Of a stretch of 64,000 nucleotides of DNA, positions 1 to 7,447 are shown piece by piece (the first letter of the stretch is position 1; every line of letters starts with the position of its first letter). The DNA is taken from assembly GCF_009557055.1 (NCBI RefSeq), contig NZ_CP045649.1, forward strand, positions 248,001 to 312,000, read 5' to 3'. Source of the DNA: Nocardioides sp. dk884 (GTDB lineage Bacteria; Actinomycetota; Actinomycetes; Propionibacteriales; Nocardioidaceae). The position numbers were made by a program, and so were the translations under genes. Under the pieces are notes generated by a model that saw only the letters and a list, made by a program, of their open reading frames with translations, made no database searches and was not told where the DNA came from.

Positions 1-1813
1 GCAGGTCCTCCAGCACCGCGGTCACCTCGGGGTCGTCGAAGGCGCTGTCGACCGCCGCGTGCACGGCCGCCTCGTAGTCGGTGTCCGGGGCGGTCCAGGT
101 GGTGCGGTCGCCGGCCTCGCGCATCGCCTTCTCGGCGTACCCGTGCAGCCGCTCGCGGTCTGCGGGCCAGGCCCCGAGCACGGCCTGCCACAGCAGCGAC
201 CCGAAGCCCGGGTCGGGCAGCGGCGCCAGCGCCAGCAACCGGTCGAGCGCGGCCGCCCAGACCTCGGGGATCTCGGCGAGCGCGGTGATGCGGGCGCGGA
301 CGTCCTCGCCGCGCTTGGTGTCGTGGGTCGAGAGCGTGGTCATGGCGTGCGGCCAGCGCTGCTGACGCTCGGCCATCGCCTCGTGGAAGCCCGCCACCGG
401 CAGCGCGAAGACCGAGGGGTCCCCGCCCACCTCGTTGAGCGAGGTGAGCCGCGACCAGCGGTAGAACGCGCAGTCCTCCACGCCCTTGGCCATCACCATG
501 CCGCTGGTCTGCTGGAAGCGCCGGGTCCCGTCGGCCTCGCCGTCGGTCAGCTTCGGCTCGAGCCTGTCGAAGGTGCCGGCGAGGTCGGGACGCCGGCGCC
601 GCGCCTCGGCGAAGGCGTGCTCGAGGTGCTCGCGGCCCTCGGGCAGGTAGGAGCGGTAGACGCCGAAGCAGGCCATCAGCTCCCCGATCGCGTCCTCGGC
701 GCGGAAGGCCGGCAGCGTCGGGTCCTCGCGGCGCAGGTCGCGCACGATGCGGCGCACCTCGGAGTGCAACAGGTTGTCCGCGACCTCGCGCTTGGTGCCG
801 TGCACCATCTCGGCCCAGTCCACCGGCGCGCCGCGCAGCCGGGCCTCGAGCGCATCGAGGGGCCCCTGGCCGGCGGGGTCGGTGAGCACCCGGTCGATGT
901 GGGCCAGCGCGTCGTAGCCGGTGGTGCCGGCGGTGGCCCAGGAGGACGGCAGCTGCTCGCCGGGCTCCAGGATCTTCTCGACCAGGACGTAGGCGCCGCC
1001 GGTGAGGGCGGCCAGGTCGTCGAGGTACGTGCCCGGGTCGCGCAGCCCGTCGGGGTGGTCGACGCGCAGCCCGTCGACCAGGCCCTCGTCGAACCAGCGC
1101 CGGATCTCCACGTGGGTGTCGTCGAAGACCTGTGGCTCCTCGACGCGTACGGCGGCCAGCGTGTTGACCGCGAAGAAGCGGCGGTAGTTGAGCCCGTCGT
1201 CGGCCACCCGCCAGTTGACCAGCTCGTAGTGCTGCCGGTCGTGCACGGTGTTCGCGTCCACCCCCGGCTTGCCCCAGTCGTCAGCGGTGCCGGGCGCGAC
1301 CGGGAAGCGGTGGTCGTGGTAGCGCAGCTCGGGCTCGCCGTCGGGGCCGTCCACCACGTCGAGGTGGCCGACCGGGCCGCCGTCGAGGGTCTGGTCGTCG
1401 TCGCCGACGACCGGGATCCGCAGCCGCTGGCCGGTGGGGTTCCAGTCGATGTCGAAGGCGGCGGCGCGCTCGCCGTGGCGACCGTGCTTGAGCACGTCCC
1501 ACCACCACGGGTTCGCCGCCGGCGTCGCGACGCCGACGTGGTTGGGCACGATGTCGACCAGGACGCCCATGCCGAGACGGCGCGCCTCCGCGCTCACGGC
1601 GGCCAGGCCCTCCGCGCCGCCGCGCGAGGCGTCGACGTGGTCGTGGGCGACCACGTCGTACCCGTGGGTGCTGCCGGGCTCCGCCGCCAGCAGCGGGGAC
1701 AGGTAGACCCAGTCCGCCCCCAGCTCGTGGAGGTAGGGCAGCAGCCGGGCCGCGGCGAACAGGTCGAGGTCCTCGGTGATCTGCAGCCGGTAGGTGCTGG
1801 TGGGGACGCGCAC
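1..1813 (-). CDS. treY: malto-oligosyltrehalose synthase (partial, 3' end outside window)
   Basis: The gene product rearranges the reducing-end alpha-1,4 bond of maltodextrin to alpha-1,1, the first step of the TreY-TreZ trehalose route. About 604 codons are visible; family members are usually 750-850 residues, so the C-terminus lies beyond base 1. The N-terminus reads STYRLQ, as is usual for TreY. GH13 motifs follow in order: DIVPNHVG near residue 95, GLRVDHPDG with the nucleophile Asp at 252, VLVEKILE with the acid/base Glu at 279, and STHDTKRGED further on. GTG at 1813 is chosen because it lies 3 nt after the treX stop, giving a translationally coupled treX-treY pair. treZ would be expected next, outside the window. 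Confidence 0.93.
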   Translation of the reverse strand, partial: MRVPTSTYRLQITEDLDLFAAARLLPYLHELGADWVYLSPLLAAEPGSTHGYDVVAHDHVDASRGGAEGLAAVSAEARRLGMGVLVDIVPNHVGVATPAANPWWWDVLKHGRHGERAAAFDIDWNPTGQRLRIPVVGDDDQTLDGGPVGHLDVVDGPDGEPELRYHDHRFPVAPGTADDWGKPGVDANTVHDRQHYELVNWRVADDGLNYRRFFAVNTLAAVRVEEPQVFDDTHVEIRRWFDEGLVDGLRVDHPDGLRDPGTYLDDLAALTGGAYVLVEKILEPGEQLPSSWATAGTTGYDALAHIDRVLTDPAGQGPLDALEARLRGAPVDWAEMVHGTKREVADNLLHSEVRRIVRDLRREDPTLPAFRAEDAIGELMACFGVYRSYLPEGREHLEHAFAEARRRRPDLAGTFDRLEPKLTDGEADGTRRFQQTSGMVMAKGVEDCAFYRWSRLTSLNEVGGDPSVFALPVAGFHEAMAERQQRWPHAMTTLSTHDTKRGEDVRARITALAEIPEVWAAALDRLLALAPLPDPGFGSLLWQAVLGAWPADRERLHGYAEKAMREAGDRTTWTAPDTDYEAAVHAAVDSAFDDPEVTAVLEDL

Positions 1814-1816
1814 GGC

Positions 1817-4042
1817 TCAGCCCCGCCCGTTGTGGGCCGACTGGGCCGCCACGGACGCCGCGACCGACAGGTCGGGCTCGGTCTCCGGCTCGCGGTGCTC
1901 GCGCAGCACGAGCACGCTGCAGGTGTCCAGCTCGTACGTCGCCCCGGCCGCCAGCGGCGGGCTCGCGTCGGCCTCGCCGCCGGTGTCGATCACGACGTCC
2001 CACGCCTCGGCGTACTCCTCGGGCGGGAGGGTGATCGTGGCCGGGCCGTCGGCGTTGAAGTAGAGCAGGAAGTGGTCATCGATGATCGGCTGGCCACGCT
2101 CGTCGCGCCCGGCGATGCCGTGGCCGTTGAGGTACATCCCCAGCGCCTTGGCGCCGTCGTCCCAGGCGTCGTCCTCGATCGGGCGCCCGTCCAGGTGCAG
2201 CCACACGATGTCGTTGAGACGGTCGCCGTCGCCACCGTCGGGGACCCGCACGGTGCCGCCGGTGAAGAACCGCTTGCGCCGGAACGTCGGGTGGTCGCGG
2301 CGCAGCCGGGCGACGGCGGCGGTGAACTCGACCAGCGGCAGGTCGGCGTCCTTCCAGTCCACCCAGCTCAGCTCGGAGTCCTGGGCGTAGGTGTTGTTGT
2401 TGCCCTGCTGGGTGCGGCCCAGCTCGTCGCCGTGCAGCAGCATCGGCACGCCCTGGCTCAGCAGCAGGGTGGCGATCAGGTTGCGCTGCGCGCGCGCCCG
2501 CGCGGCCAGGATCTCGGGGTCGTCGGTGGGACCCTCGACGCCGTGGTTGTTGGAGCGGTTGTGGCTCTCGCCGTCGTTGTTGTCCTCGCCGTTGGCGTCG
2601 TTGTGCTTCTCGTTGTACGACACCAGGTCGCGCAGCGTGAACCCGTCGTGGGCGGTGACGAAGTTGATGCTGGCGAACGGGCGCCGCCCCGAGTGCTCGT
2701 AGAGGTCCGAGGAGCCCGCGAGCCGGCTGGCGAACTCGCCCAGGGACGGCTCGCCGCGCCAGAAGTCGCGCACGGTGTCGCGGTAGGCGCCGTTCCACTC
2801 CGTCCACTGCGGCGGGAAGCCGCCGACCTGGTAGCCGCCCGGGCCGACGTCCCACGGCTCGGCGATCAGCTTGACCTGGCTGACCACCGGGTCCTGCTGC
2901 ACGAGCTCGAAGAACGTCGCGAGCCGGTCGACCTCGTAGAACTCCCGGGCCAGGGTGGAGGCGAGGTCGAAACGGAACCCGTCGACGTGCATCTCGGTGA
3001 CCCAGTAGCGCAGCGAGTCCATGATCAGCTGCAGGGAGTGCGGGTGGCGCACGTTGAGGCTGTTGCCGGTGCCCGTGTAGTCCATGTAGTAGCGCGGGTC
3101 GTCCTCGACGAGGCGGTAGTAGGCCTGGTTGTCGATGCCGCGGAAGCTCAGCGTCGGGCCGAGGTGGTTGCCCTCCGCGGTGTGGTTGTAGACCACGTCG
3201 AGGATCACCTCGATGCCGGCGGCGTGCAGGGCCTTGACCATCGACTTGAACTCGTGGACCTGCGCACCGAGGGTGGCGGGGTCGCGCCCGGTCGAGGCGT
3301 AGTCGGCGTGCGGGGCGAAGAACCCGAGGGTGTTGTAGCCCCAGTAGTTGCGCAGGCCCTTCTCCAGCAGCGTGCTGTCCTGCACGAACTGGTGCACCGG
3401 CATCAGCTCGATCGCGGTCACCCCGAGCTTCTGCAGGTGCGCGACCACGGCCGGGTGCGCGACGCCGGCGTAGGTGCCGCGCTGCTCCTCCGGCACGTCC
3501 GGGTGCAGCTGGGTGAGGCCCTTGACGTGGGCCTCGTAGATCAGCGTGTCGTTGTAGCCGTAGCCGGGGCGCCGGTCGCCCTCCCAGTCGAAGTAGGGGT
3601 TGATGACGACGCCGTGGGTCATGTGCGGCGCGGAGTCCTCGTCGTTGCGCGAGCCCTCGTCGCCGAAGTTGTAGGCGAACAGCGCCTGGTCCCAGTCGAT
3701 ATCGCCGGTGGTCGCCTTGGCGTAGGGGTCGAGCAGCAGCTTGTTGGGGTTGCAGCGCAGCCCCTGCTCGGGGTCCCAGGGACCGTGCACGCGGTAGCCG
3801 TAGCGCTGCCCGGGCTGGATGCGCGGCAGGTAGCAGTGCCAGACGTAGGCGTCGACCTCGGTCAGCTCCAGCCGGGTCTCGGACAGGGTGCCGTCGGCGG
3901 TCTCGTCGAACAGGCAGAGCTCGACGCGCTCGGCGACCTCGCTGAACAGCGCGAAGTTGGTCCCGCTGCCGTCGAAGGTGGCACCGAGGGGGTAGGGCTG
4001 GCCCGGCCAGACCTCGGGGGCTGCGTCGGCGGGATCGATCAC
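1817..4042 (-). CDS. treX: glycogen debranching enzyme GlgX/TreX
   Basis: This isoamylase-type GH13 enzyme cuts alpha-1,6 branches in glycogen and supplies linear maltodextrin to TreY/TreZ. The 741 residues match the family length. An N-terminal CBM48-like beta-domain (about 15-130) is followed by the catalytic barrel. Motifs seen are VVYNHTAEGNHLGPT, GFRFDLASTL (nucleophile Asp near 359), LIAEPWDVGPGGYQ (Glu near 395) and FVTAHDGFTLRDL. A C-terminal beta-domain ends the protein. GTG 4042 is preceded by GAGAGG at a suitable distance. It is the first gene of the treX-treY operon and is divergent from the acyl-CoA dehydrogenase, with 161 bp between. Confidence 0.95.
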   Translation of the reverse strand: MIDPADAAPEVWPGQPYPLGATFDGSGTNFALFSEVAERVELCLFDETADGTLSETRLELTEVDAYVWHCYLPRIQPGQRYGYRVHGPWDPEQGLRCNPNKLLLDPYAKATTGDIDWDQALFAYNFGDEGSRNDEDSAPHMTHGVVINPYFDWEGDRRPGYGYNDTLIYEAHVKGLTQLHPDVPEEQRGTYAGVAHPAVVAHLQKLGVTAIELMPVHQFVQDSTLLEKGLRNYWGYNTLGFFAPHADYASTGRDPATLGAQVHEFKSMVKALHAAGIEVILDVVYNHTAEGNHLGPTLSFRGIDNQAYYRLVEDDPRYYMDYTGTGNSLNVRHPHSLQLIMDSLRYWVTEMHVDGFRFDLASTLAREFYEVDRLATFFELVQQDPVVSQVKLIAEPWDVGPGGYQVGGFPPQWTEWNGAYRDTVRDFWRGEPSLGEFASRLAGSSDLYEHSGRRPFASINFVTAHDGFTLRDLVSYNEKHNDANGEDNNDGESHNRSNNHGVEGPTDDPEILAARARAQRNLIATLLLSQGVPMLLHGDELGRTQQGNNNTYAQDSELSWVDWKDADLPLVEFTAAVARLRRDHPTFRRKRFFTGGTVRVPDGGDGDRLNDIVWLHLDGRPIEDDAWDDGAKALGMYLNGHGIAGRDERGQPIIDDHFLLYFNADGPATITLPPEEYAEAWDVVIDTGGEADASPPLAAGATYELDTCSVLVLREHREPETEPDLSVAASVAAQSAHNGRG

Positions 4043-4191
4043 GGGGGCACCTCTCGCGGGGCTGCGTGGAGCGGGACGGGTCGCGGCGCCCGGGAGGGGG
4101 CGCGCGCGGGCCCTGGGCGGCGGAGCCCGACTTGTACCCGTTGGTCGCCGGGAGGAATCTTCCAGGCCTCCCGCCGTCTGTTACCGATGAG

Positions 4192-4197
4192 TATCGT
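4192..4197 (+). promoter_or_regulatory. -10 hexamer TATCGT, leaderless-type
   Basis: TATCGT ends exactly 6 nt before the ATG at 4204. This is the spacing expected when transcription starts at the first base of the start codon. No Shine-Dalgarno sequence lies between. The same geometry recurs at many genes here and fixes this start over upstream in-frame codons. Confidence 0.5.
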
Positions 4198-4203
4198 GAC
4201 GAC

Positions 4204-5349
4204 ATGTTGCGAGCGATCTATGACGAGGACCACGAGGCATTCCGCGGCTCGGTACGCGAGTTCCTGGAGCGCTCGGTGCTCCCGGACGTCGAGCGGTACG
4301 CCGAGGCGAAGGCCATCCCGCGCGAGTTCTGGCTCGAGGCCGGGCGCCAGGGCCTGCTCGGCCTGGCGATCCCGGAGGAGTACGGCGGGGCCGGGGCCGA
4401 CGACTACCGGTTCAACGCGGTGCTGCTCGAGGAGCTGAACAAGGTCAACGCCGCGCTCGGCTCGTGCGTGGGCATCCACGCCGACATCACCGCGCCGTAC
4501 CTCGTCGAGCTCGGCACCGAGGAGCAGAAGAAGCGCTGGCTGCCCGGCGTCGCCGCCGGCGAGATCCTGCTCGCGATCGGCATGACCGAGCCCTCCGGCG
4601 GCTCCGACCTCGCTGCGCTGAAGACCACCGCGGTGCGAGACGGGGACTCCTGGGTGATCAACGGCTCGAAGACGTTCATCACCAACGGCTACTCCGCCGA
4701 CCTGGTGCTGGTCGCGGCCCGCACCTCCCCGGAGAAGAAGGCGCGCGGCATCACCCTGTTCGCCGTCGAGGCGAGCGCGCCCGGCTTCAGCCGCGGACGC
4801 AAGCTCGACAAGGTCGGCCAGGACGAGTCCGACACCGCCGAGCTGTTCTTCGAGGACGTCCGGCTCACCGACGCCGAGATCGTCGGCGAGCTCGACGGCG
4901 GCTTCATCCACATGATGCAGAAGCTGCCCCAGGAGCGGCTGGGCTGCGCGATCTCCAACGTCGCGCACGCCGCGCAGATCCTCGAGGAGACCATCGCCTA
5001 CGCCCAGGAGCGCAAGGCGTTCGGCCAGTCGATCGGGCAGTTCCAGCACAACAAGTTCCTGCTCGCCGAGCAGGTCACCAAGATCGAGGTCACCCAGGCC
5101 TACATCGACCAGTGCGTGGTTTCCCACGACGCAGGCGAGCTCAGCCCGGTCGACGCCGCGAAGGCGAAGTGGTGGTCCTCGCAGGTGCAGAACGAGGTGC
5201 TCGACCACTGCGTGCAGCTGCACGGCGGCTACGGCTTCATGAACGAGTACCGCGTCGCCCGCGCGTGGCGCGACGCCCGGGTCTCGAAGATCTGGGCCGG
5301 CTCCAACGAGATCATGAAGGAGCTCATCGGGCGCGACATTGGTCTGTGA
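4204..5349 (+). CDS. acyl-CoA dehydrogenase, long-chain type
   Basis: This flavoenzyme introduces the alpha-beta double bond into acyl-CoA in fatty-acid or branched-chain catabolism, passing electrons to ETF. The 381 residues show the three standard domains: N-terminal helical (about 10-120), middle beta with the FAD-contact segments MTEPSGGSD and FITNG, and C-terminal helical. The position where MCAD carries its catalytic Glu is not Glu (WAGSNEIMKELIG). Glu244 in LPQERLGCA instead aligns with the catalytic Glu of long-chain and isovaleryl enzymes, so that subgroup is inferred. The ATG follows a -10 hexamer by 6 nt. The exact chain-length preference cannot be read from sequence. Confidence 0.9.
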   Translation: MLRAIYDEDHEAFRGSVREFLERSVLPDVERYAEAKAIPREFWLEAGRQGLLGLAIPEEYGGAGADDYRFNAVLLEELNKVNAALGSCVGIHADITAPYLVELGTEEQKKRWLPGVAAGEILLAIGMTEPSGGSDLAALKTTAVRDGDSWVINGSKTFITNGYSADLVLVAARTSPEKKARGITLFAVEASAPGFSRGRKLDKVGQDESDTAELFFEDVRLTDAEIVGELDGGFIHMMQKLPQERLGCAISNVAHAAQILEETIAYAQERKAFGQSIGQFQHNKFLLAEQVTKIEVTQAYIDQCVVSHDAGELSPVDAAKAKWWSSQVQNEVLDHCVQLHGGYGFMNEYRVARAWRDARVSKIWAGSNEIMKELIGRDIGL

Positions 5350-5432
5350 GGGGCTGTGAGGGCTTGTGAGTGGCGGCGAGGGGCAGGCAAGCCTTGCTTG
5401 CCGCCCCTCGCCGCGCGGGCGACGCTGGGACG

Positions 5433-6182
5433 ATGAGCCCCAAGGCGCGCCACCCCGCATCGACCACCCATCCCGGGGAGCCGGGAGGGCCCGGTGAGCC
5501 GGGCAGCGGCGGCGTTCGGGGGAGGCTGAACTGGCTGCGGGCCGGCGTGATGGGCGCCAACGACGGTGTGGTGTCCACCGCCGGGCTGGTCGTGGGTGTC
5601 GCGGGCGCGACGACCGACCAGGGCGCGATCGCGGTCGCCGGCGTCTCCGGGCTGGTCTCGGGCGCGATCAGCATGGCCGCCGGCGAGTACCTCTCGACGA
5701 GCACCCAGCGCGACTCCGAGCTCGCGATGCTGGACACCGAGCGCCGCGAGCTGGCCGAGCAGCCCGAGGCCGAGCGCGAGGAGCTCGCCGGCCTGCTCGT
5801 CGAGCGCGGGCTGAGCGAGGACGTCGCCCGCGAGGCGGCGGAGCAGATGATGGCCCGCGACCCGCTGGCCGCGCACGCCCGCGTCGAGCTCGGCATCGAC
5901 CCGGACGACATCACCAACCCGTGGGCGGCGGCGTTCGCCTCCGCGGTGTCGTTCGTGGCCGGGGCACTGCTGCCGCTGCTGGTGATCCTGCTGGCGCCCG
6001 ACGACATCCGGGTCGTGGTCACGGTGCTGAGCGTGCTGGTCGCGCTGGCGATCACCGGCGTCACCAGCGCGACGCTGGGCTACGCTCCGCGCACCCGGGC
6101 GGTGGTGCGCAACGTGGCCGGGGGCGCGCTGGCGATGGGGGTCACCTATGCGATCGGGTCGTTGCTGGGGACGCAGGTCTGA
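5433..6182 (+). CDS. VIT1/CCC1-family membrane protein
   Basis: Probable membrane transporter of the vacuolar iron transporter family (Fe2+/Mn2+ in characterised members), 249 residues. A Pro/Gly-rich N-terminus of about 35 residues precedes the conserved GANDGVVSTAGLVVGVAGA and AAGEYLSTSTQ segments, both family hallmarks. A charged Glu-rich cytoplasmic region (about 95-150, possible metal-binding domain) follows, then three hydrophobic helices at the C-terminus. ATG 5433 is chosen because the family homology starts just after it and a GACGCT hexamer lies 6 nt upstream. It follows the acyl-CoA dehydrogenase by 83 bp with no visible functional link. The transported metal is not determined. Confidence 0.85.
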   Translation: MSPKARHPASTTHPGEPGGPGEPGSGGVRGRLNWLRAGVMGANDGVVSTAGLVVGVAGATTDQGAIAVAGVSGLVSGAISMAAGEYLSTSTQRDSELAMLDTERRELAEQPEAEREELAGLLVERGLSEDVAREAAEQMMARDPLAAHARVELGIDPDDITNPWAAAFASAVSFVAGALLPLLVILLAPDDIRVVVTVLSVLVALAITGVTSATLGYAPRTRAVVRNVAGGALAMGVTYAIGSLLGTQV

Positions 6183-6209
6183 GGGCTCCCGGGGCAGCCA
6201 CAGCCACAG

Positions 6210-6674
6210 CTACGGCCGCAGCCACGGCCCTTCGCCGACCTCGCTGCCCTCGACCTGGTAGCCGGCGGCGTACAGCGCCCGCATCGCCGCGTCGACCGCG
6301 CGGAGGGTGTGGGGCACGCCGTACCGTTCGTCCCCCCACACCCGGTGGATCCGCACCCGCACCTGGGTCTGCGGCGCGGTGTCGAGCGTCTCCAGGTCGA
6401 CGGTCGCCATGAAGGACCAAGTGACCAGGCGCCGCGGCAGCAGGTCGAGGCGCTGCAGGAATCCGATGTCGTCGGGGACGAGCAGCGTGCGTGGCCAGGA
6501 CCCGACCCGCAGCCGGGCACGAGTGGGCTCGCGCTCCTGGAGTCGGTACCGGGCGGCGATGAGCGCGTCGACGAGCGCCGCCACGGCCACCTCGGGCGGC
6601 GCGGACGTCGTGAGCGTGAGCGTCGGCTCGTAGAAGCGGTCCGGCCGGTTCCGCCGCCGTTGCCTGTCGCGCAC
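6210..6674 (-). CDS. conserved hypothetical protein, about 154 aa
   Basis: I do not recognise a family. The protein begins VRDRQRRRNRPDR, then has alternating beta-strand and amphipathic helix segments (TLTLTTSAPPEVAVAALVDALIAARY, split here only for description) and no membrane segment, Cys cluster or enzyme motif. The plan of strand, long helix with Ala-rich face, and strands resembles small START/SRPBCC or ligand-binding alpha/beta folds, but this is a guess. GTG 6674 is preferred over upstream starts because AAGGAGG lies about 10 nt before it. The gene runs convergent to the VIT-like gene, ending 27 bp from it, and is divergent from thpR. Confidence 0.6.
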   Translation of the reverse strand: MRDRQRRRNRPDRFYEPTLTLTTSAPPEVAVAALVDALIAARYRLQEREPTRARLRVGSWPRTLLVPDDIGFLQRLDLLPRRLVTWSFMATVDLETLDTAPQTQVRVRIHRVWGDERYGVPHTLRAVDAAMRALYAAGYQVEGSEVGEGPWLRP

Positions 6675-6768
6675 GTCCTCGCCGCCTCCTTGATCGCCGG
6701 CCGCCCCTCGCCCGGGACCCGCACCCTGCCCCGGGTCGCGCCGGGGCAATCGTGTGTCGGGAGACGTC

Positions 6769-6774
6769 TAGCAT
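6769..6774 (+). promoter_or_regulatory. -10 hexamer TAGCAT, leaderless-type
   Basis: TAGCAT ends 6 nt before ATG 6781 and only 3 nt before the alternative GTG 6778. The recurrent 6-nt spacing therefore favours the ATG as the start of the following gene. Confidence 0.5.
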
Positions 6775-6780
6775 CTGGTG

Positions 6781-7347
6781 ATGCGGATGTTCGCGGCTGT
6801 GGTGCCACCCGAGGAGGTCGTCGCGGATCTCGACGCCTTCCTCGACGTACGCCGCGCGGCCGGGCCGTTCCGCTGGGCGCCGGCCGAGCAGCTGCACGTG
6901 ACGGTGGCGTTCTATGCCGACGTGCCGGAGCGGGCGCTCGACGACCTGGTCGAGCGGCTGGGCCGGGCCGCCGCGAAGCGCACGCCGTTCACCACCGCGA
7001 TCACCGGCGGCGGCGCGTTCCCGCACGTCGCCGGGGCCCGGGTGATCTGGGCCGGCCTCGACCTCGACGAGGAGGGGCGGACCGAGCTCGACCGGCTCGC
7101 CACCGGGGCGCGGGCGGCCGCCAACCGCGCCGGCGTCGCCGTCGACGGCCAGCGCTTCCGCCCGCACGTGACGCTGGCCCGGCTGCGCCACCCCGACGAC
7201 GTGAGCGACTGGGTGCGGCTGCTGGACACCTACGGGGGCCCGGCCTGGACCGTCGACCGGCTCCGCCTGATCGCCTCCCACCTCGGCGAGGGTCCCCGCG
7301 GCCGCCCCCGCTACGAGCTCATCGACGAGCTCCCCCTCACCCGCTGA
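6781..7347 (+). CDS. thpR: RNA 2',3'-cyclic phosphodiesterase (2H family)
   Basis: LigT/ThpR-type 2H phosphoesterase of 188 residues. It opens 2',3'-cyclic phosphates on RNA ends and has reversible 2'-5' ligase activity in characterised homologues. The two signature HxTx motifs are visible: HVTVAFY near residue 40 and HVTLARL near residue 130. A duplicated beta-alpha-beta core and the GGGAFPH strand typical of the family are also present. It starts with MFAAVVPPEEV, close to other members. Cytosolic; a monocistronic unit followed by a 22-bp tandem-repeat block. The physiological RNA substrate is unknown. Confidence 0.9.
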   Translation: MRMFAAVVPPEEVVADLDAFLDVRRAAGPFRWAPAEQLHVTVAFYADVPERALDDLVERLGRAAAKRTPFTTAITGGGAFPHVAGARVIWAGLDLDEEGRTELDRLATGARAAANRAGVAVDGQRFRPHVTLARLRHPDDVSDWVRLLDTYGGPAWTVDRLRLIASHLGEGPRGRPRYELIDELPLTR

Positions 7348-7358
7348 CCCCCACCGCC

Positions 7359-7424
7359 GAGTCGGCTCGTGTGGTTGCGCGAGTCGGCGCCAATGGCGCG
7401 CCGAGTCGGCGCCAATGGCGGGCC
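7359..7424 (+). repeat. 22-bp tandem repeat, locus 1 (3 units)
   Basis: Three head-to-tail units start at 7359, 7381 and 7403, exactly 22 bp apart. Units 2 and 3 share GAGTCGGCGCCAATGGCG; unit 1 is diverged in its middle. The block fills the space between thpR and pepN and ends 12 bp before the pepN -10 hexamer, so unit 3 occupies the -35 region. The same unit occurs at 9896, 24611 and 44729. Confidence 0.8.
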
Positions 7425-7435
7425 CCGGGCACCGA

Positions 7436-7441
7436 TACGGT
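7436..7441 (+). promoter_or_regulatory. -10 hexamer TACGGT for pepN
   Basis: TACGGT ends 6 nt before ATG 7448, the recurring leaderless spacing. The GGGGG just before the ATG could alternatively serve as a weak ribosome site. Confidence 0.5.
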
Positions 7442-7447
7442 CGGGGG

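Noticed and set aside
59..4438. Very long plus-strand open frame opposite treY/treX and the acyl-CoA dehydrogenase start
   Set aside because: The translation is Gly/Val/Arg-rich without any domain, and the other strand encodes two clear GH13 enzymes. It is a GC-bias shadow.
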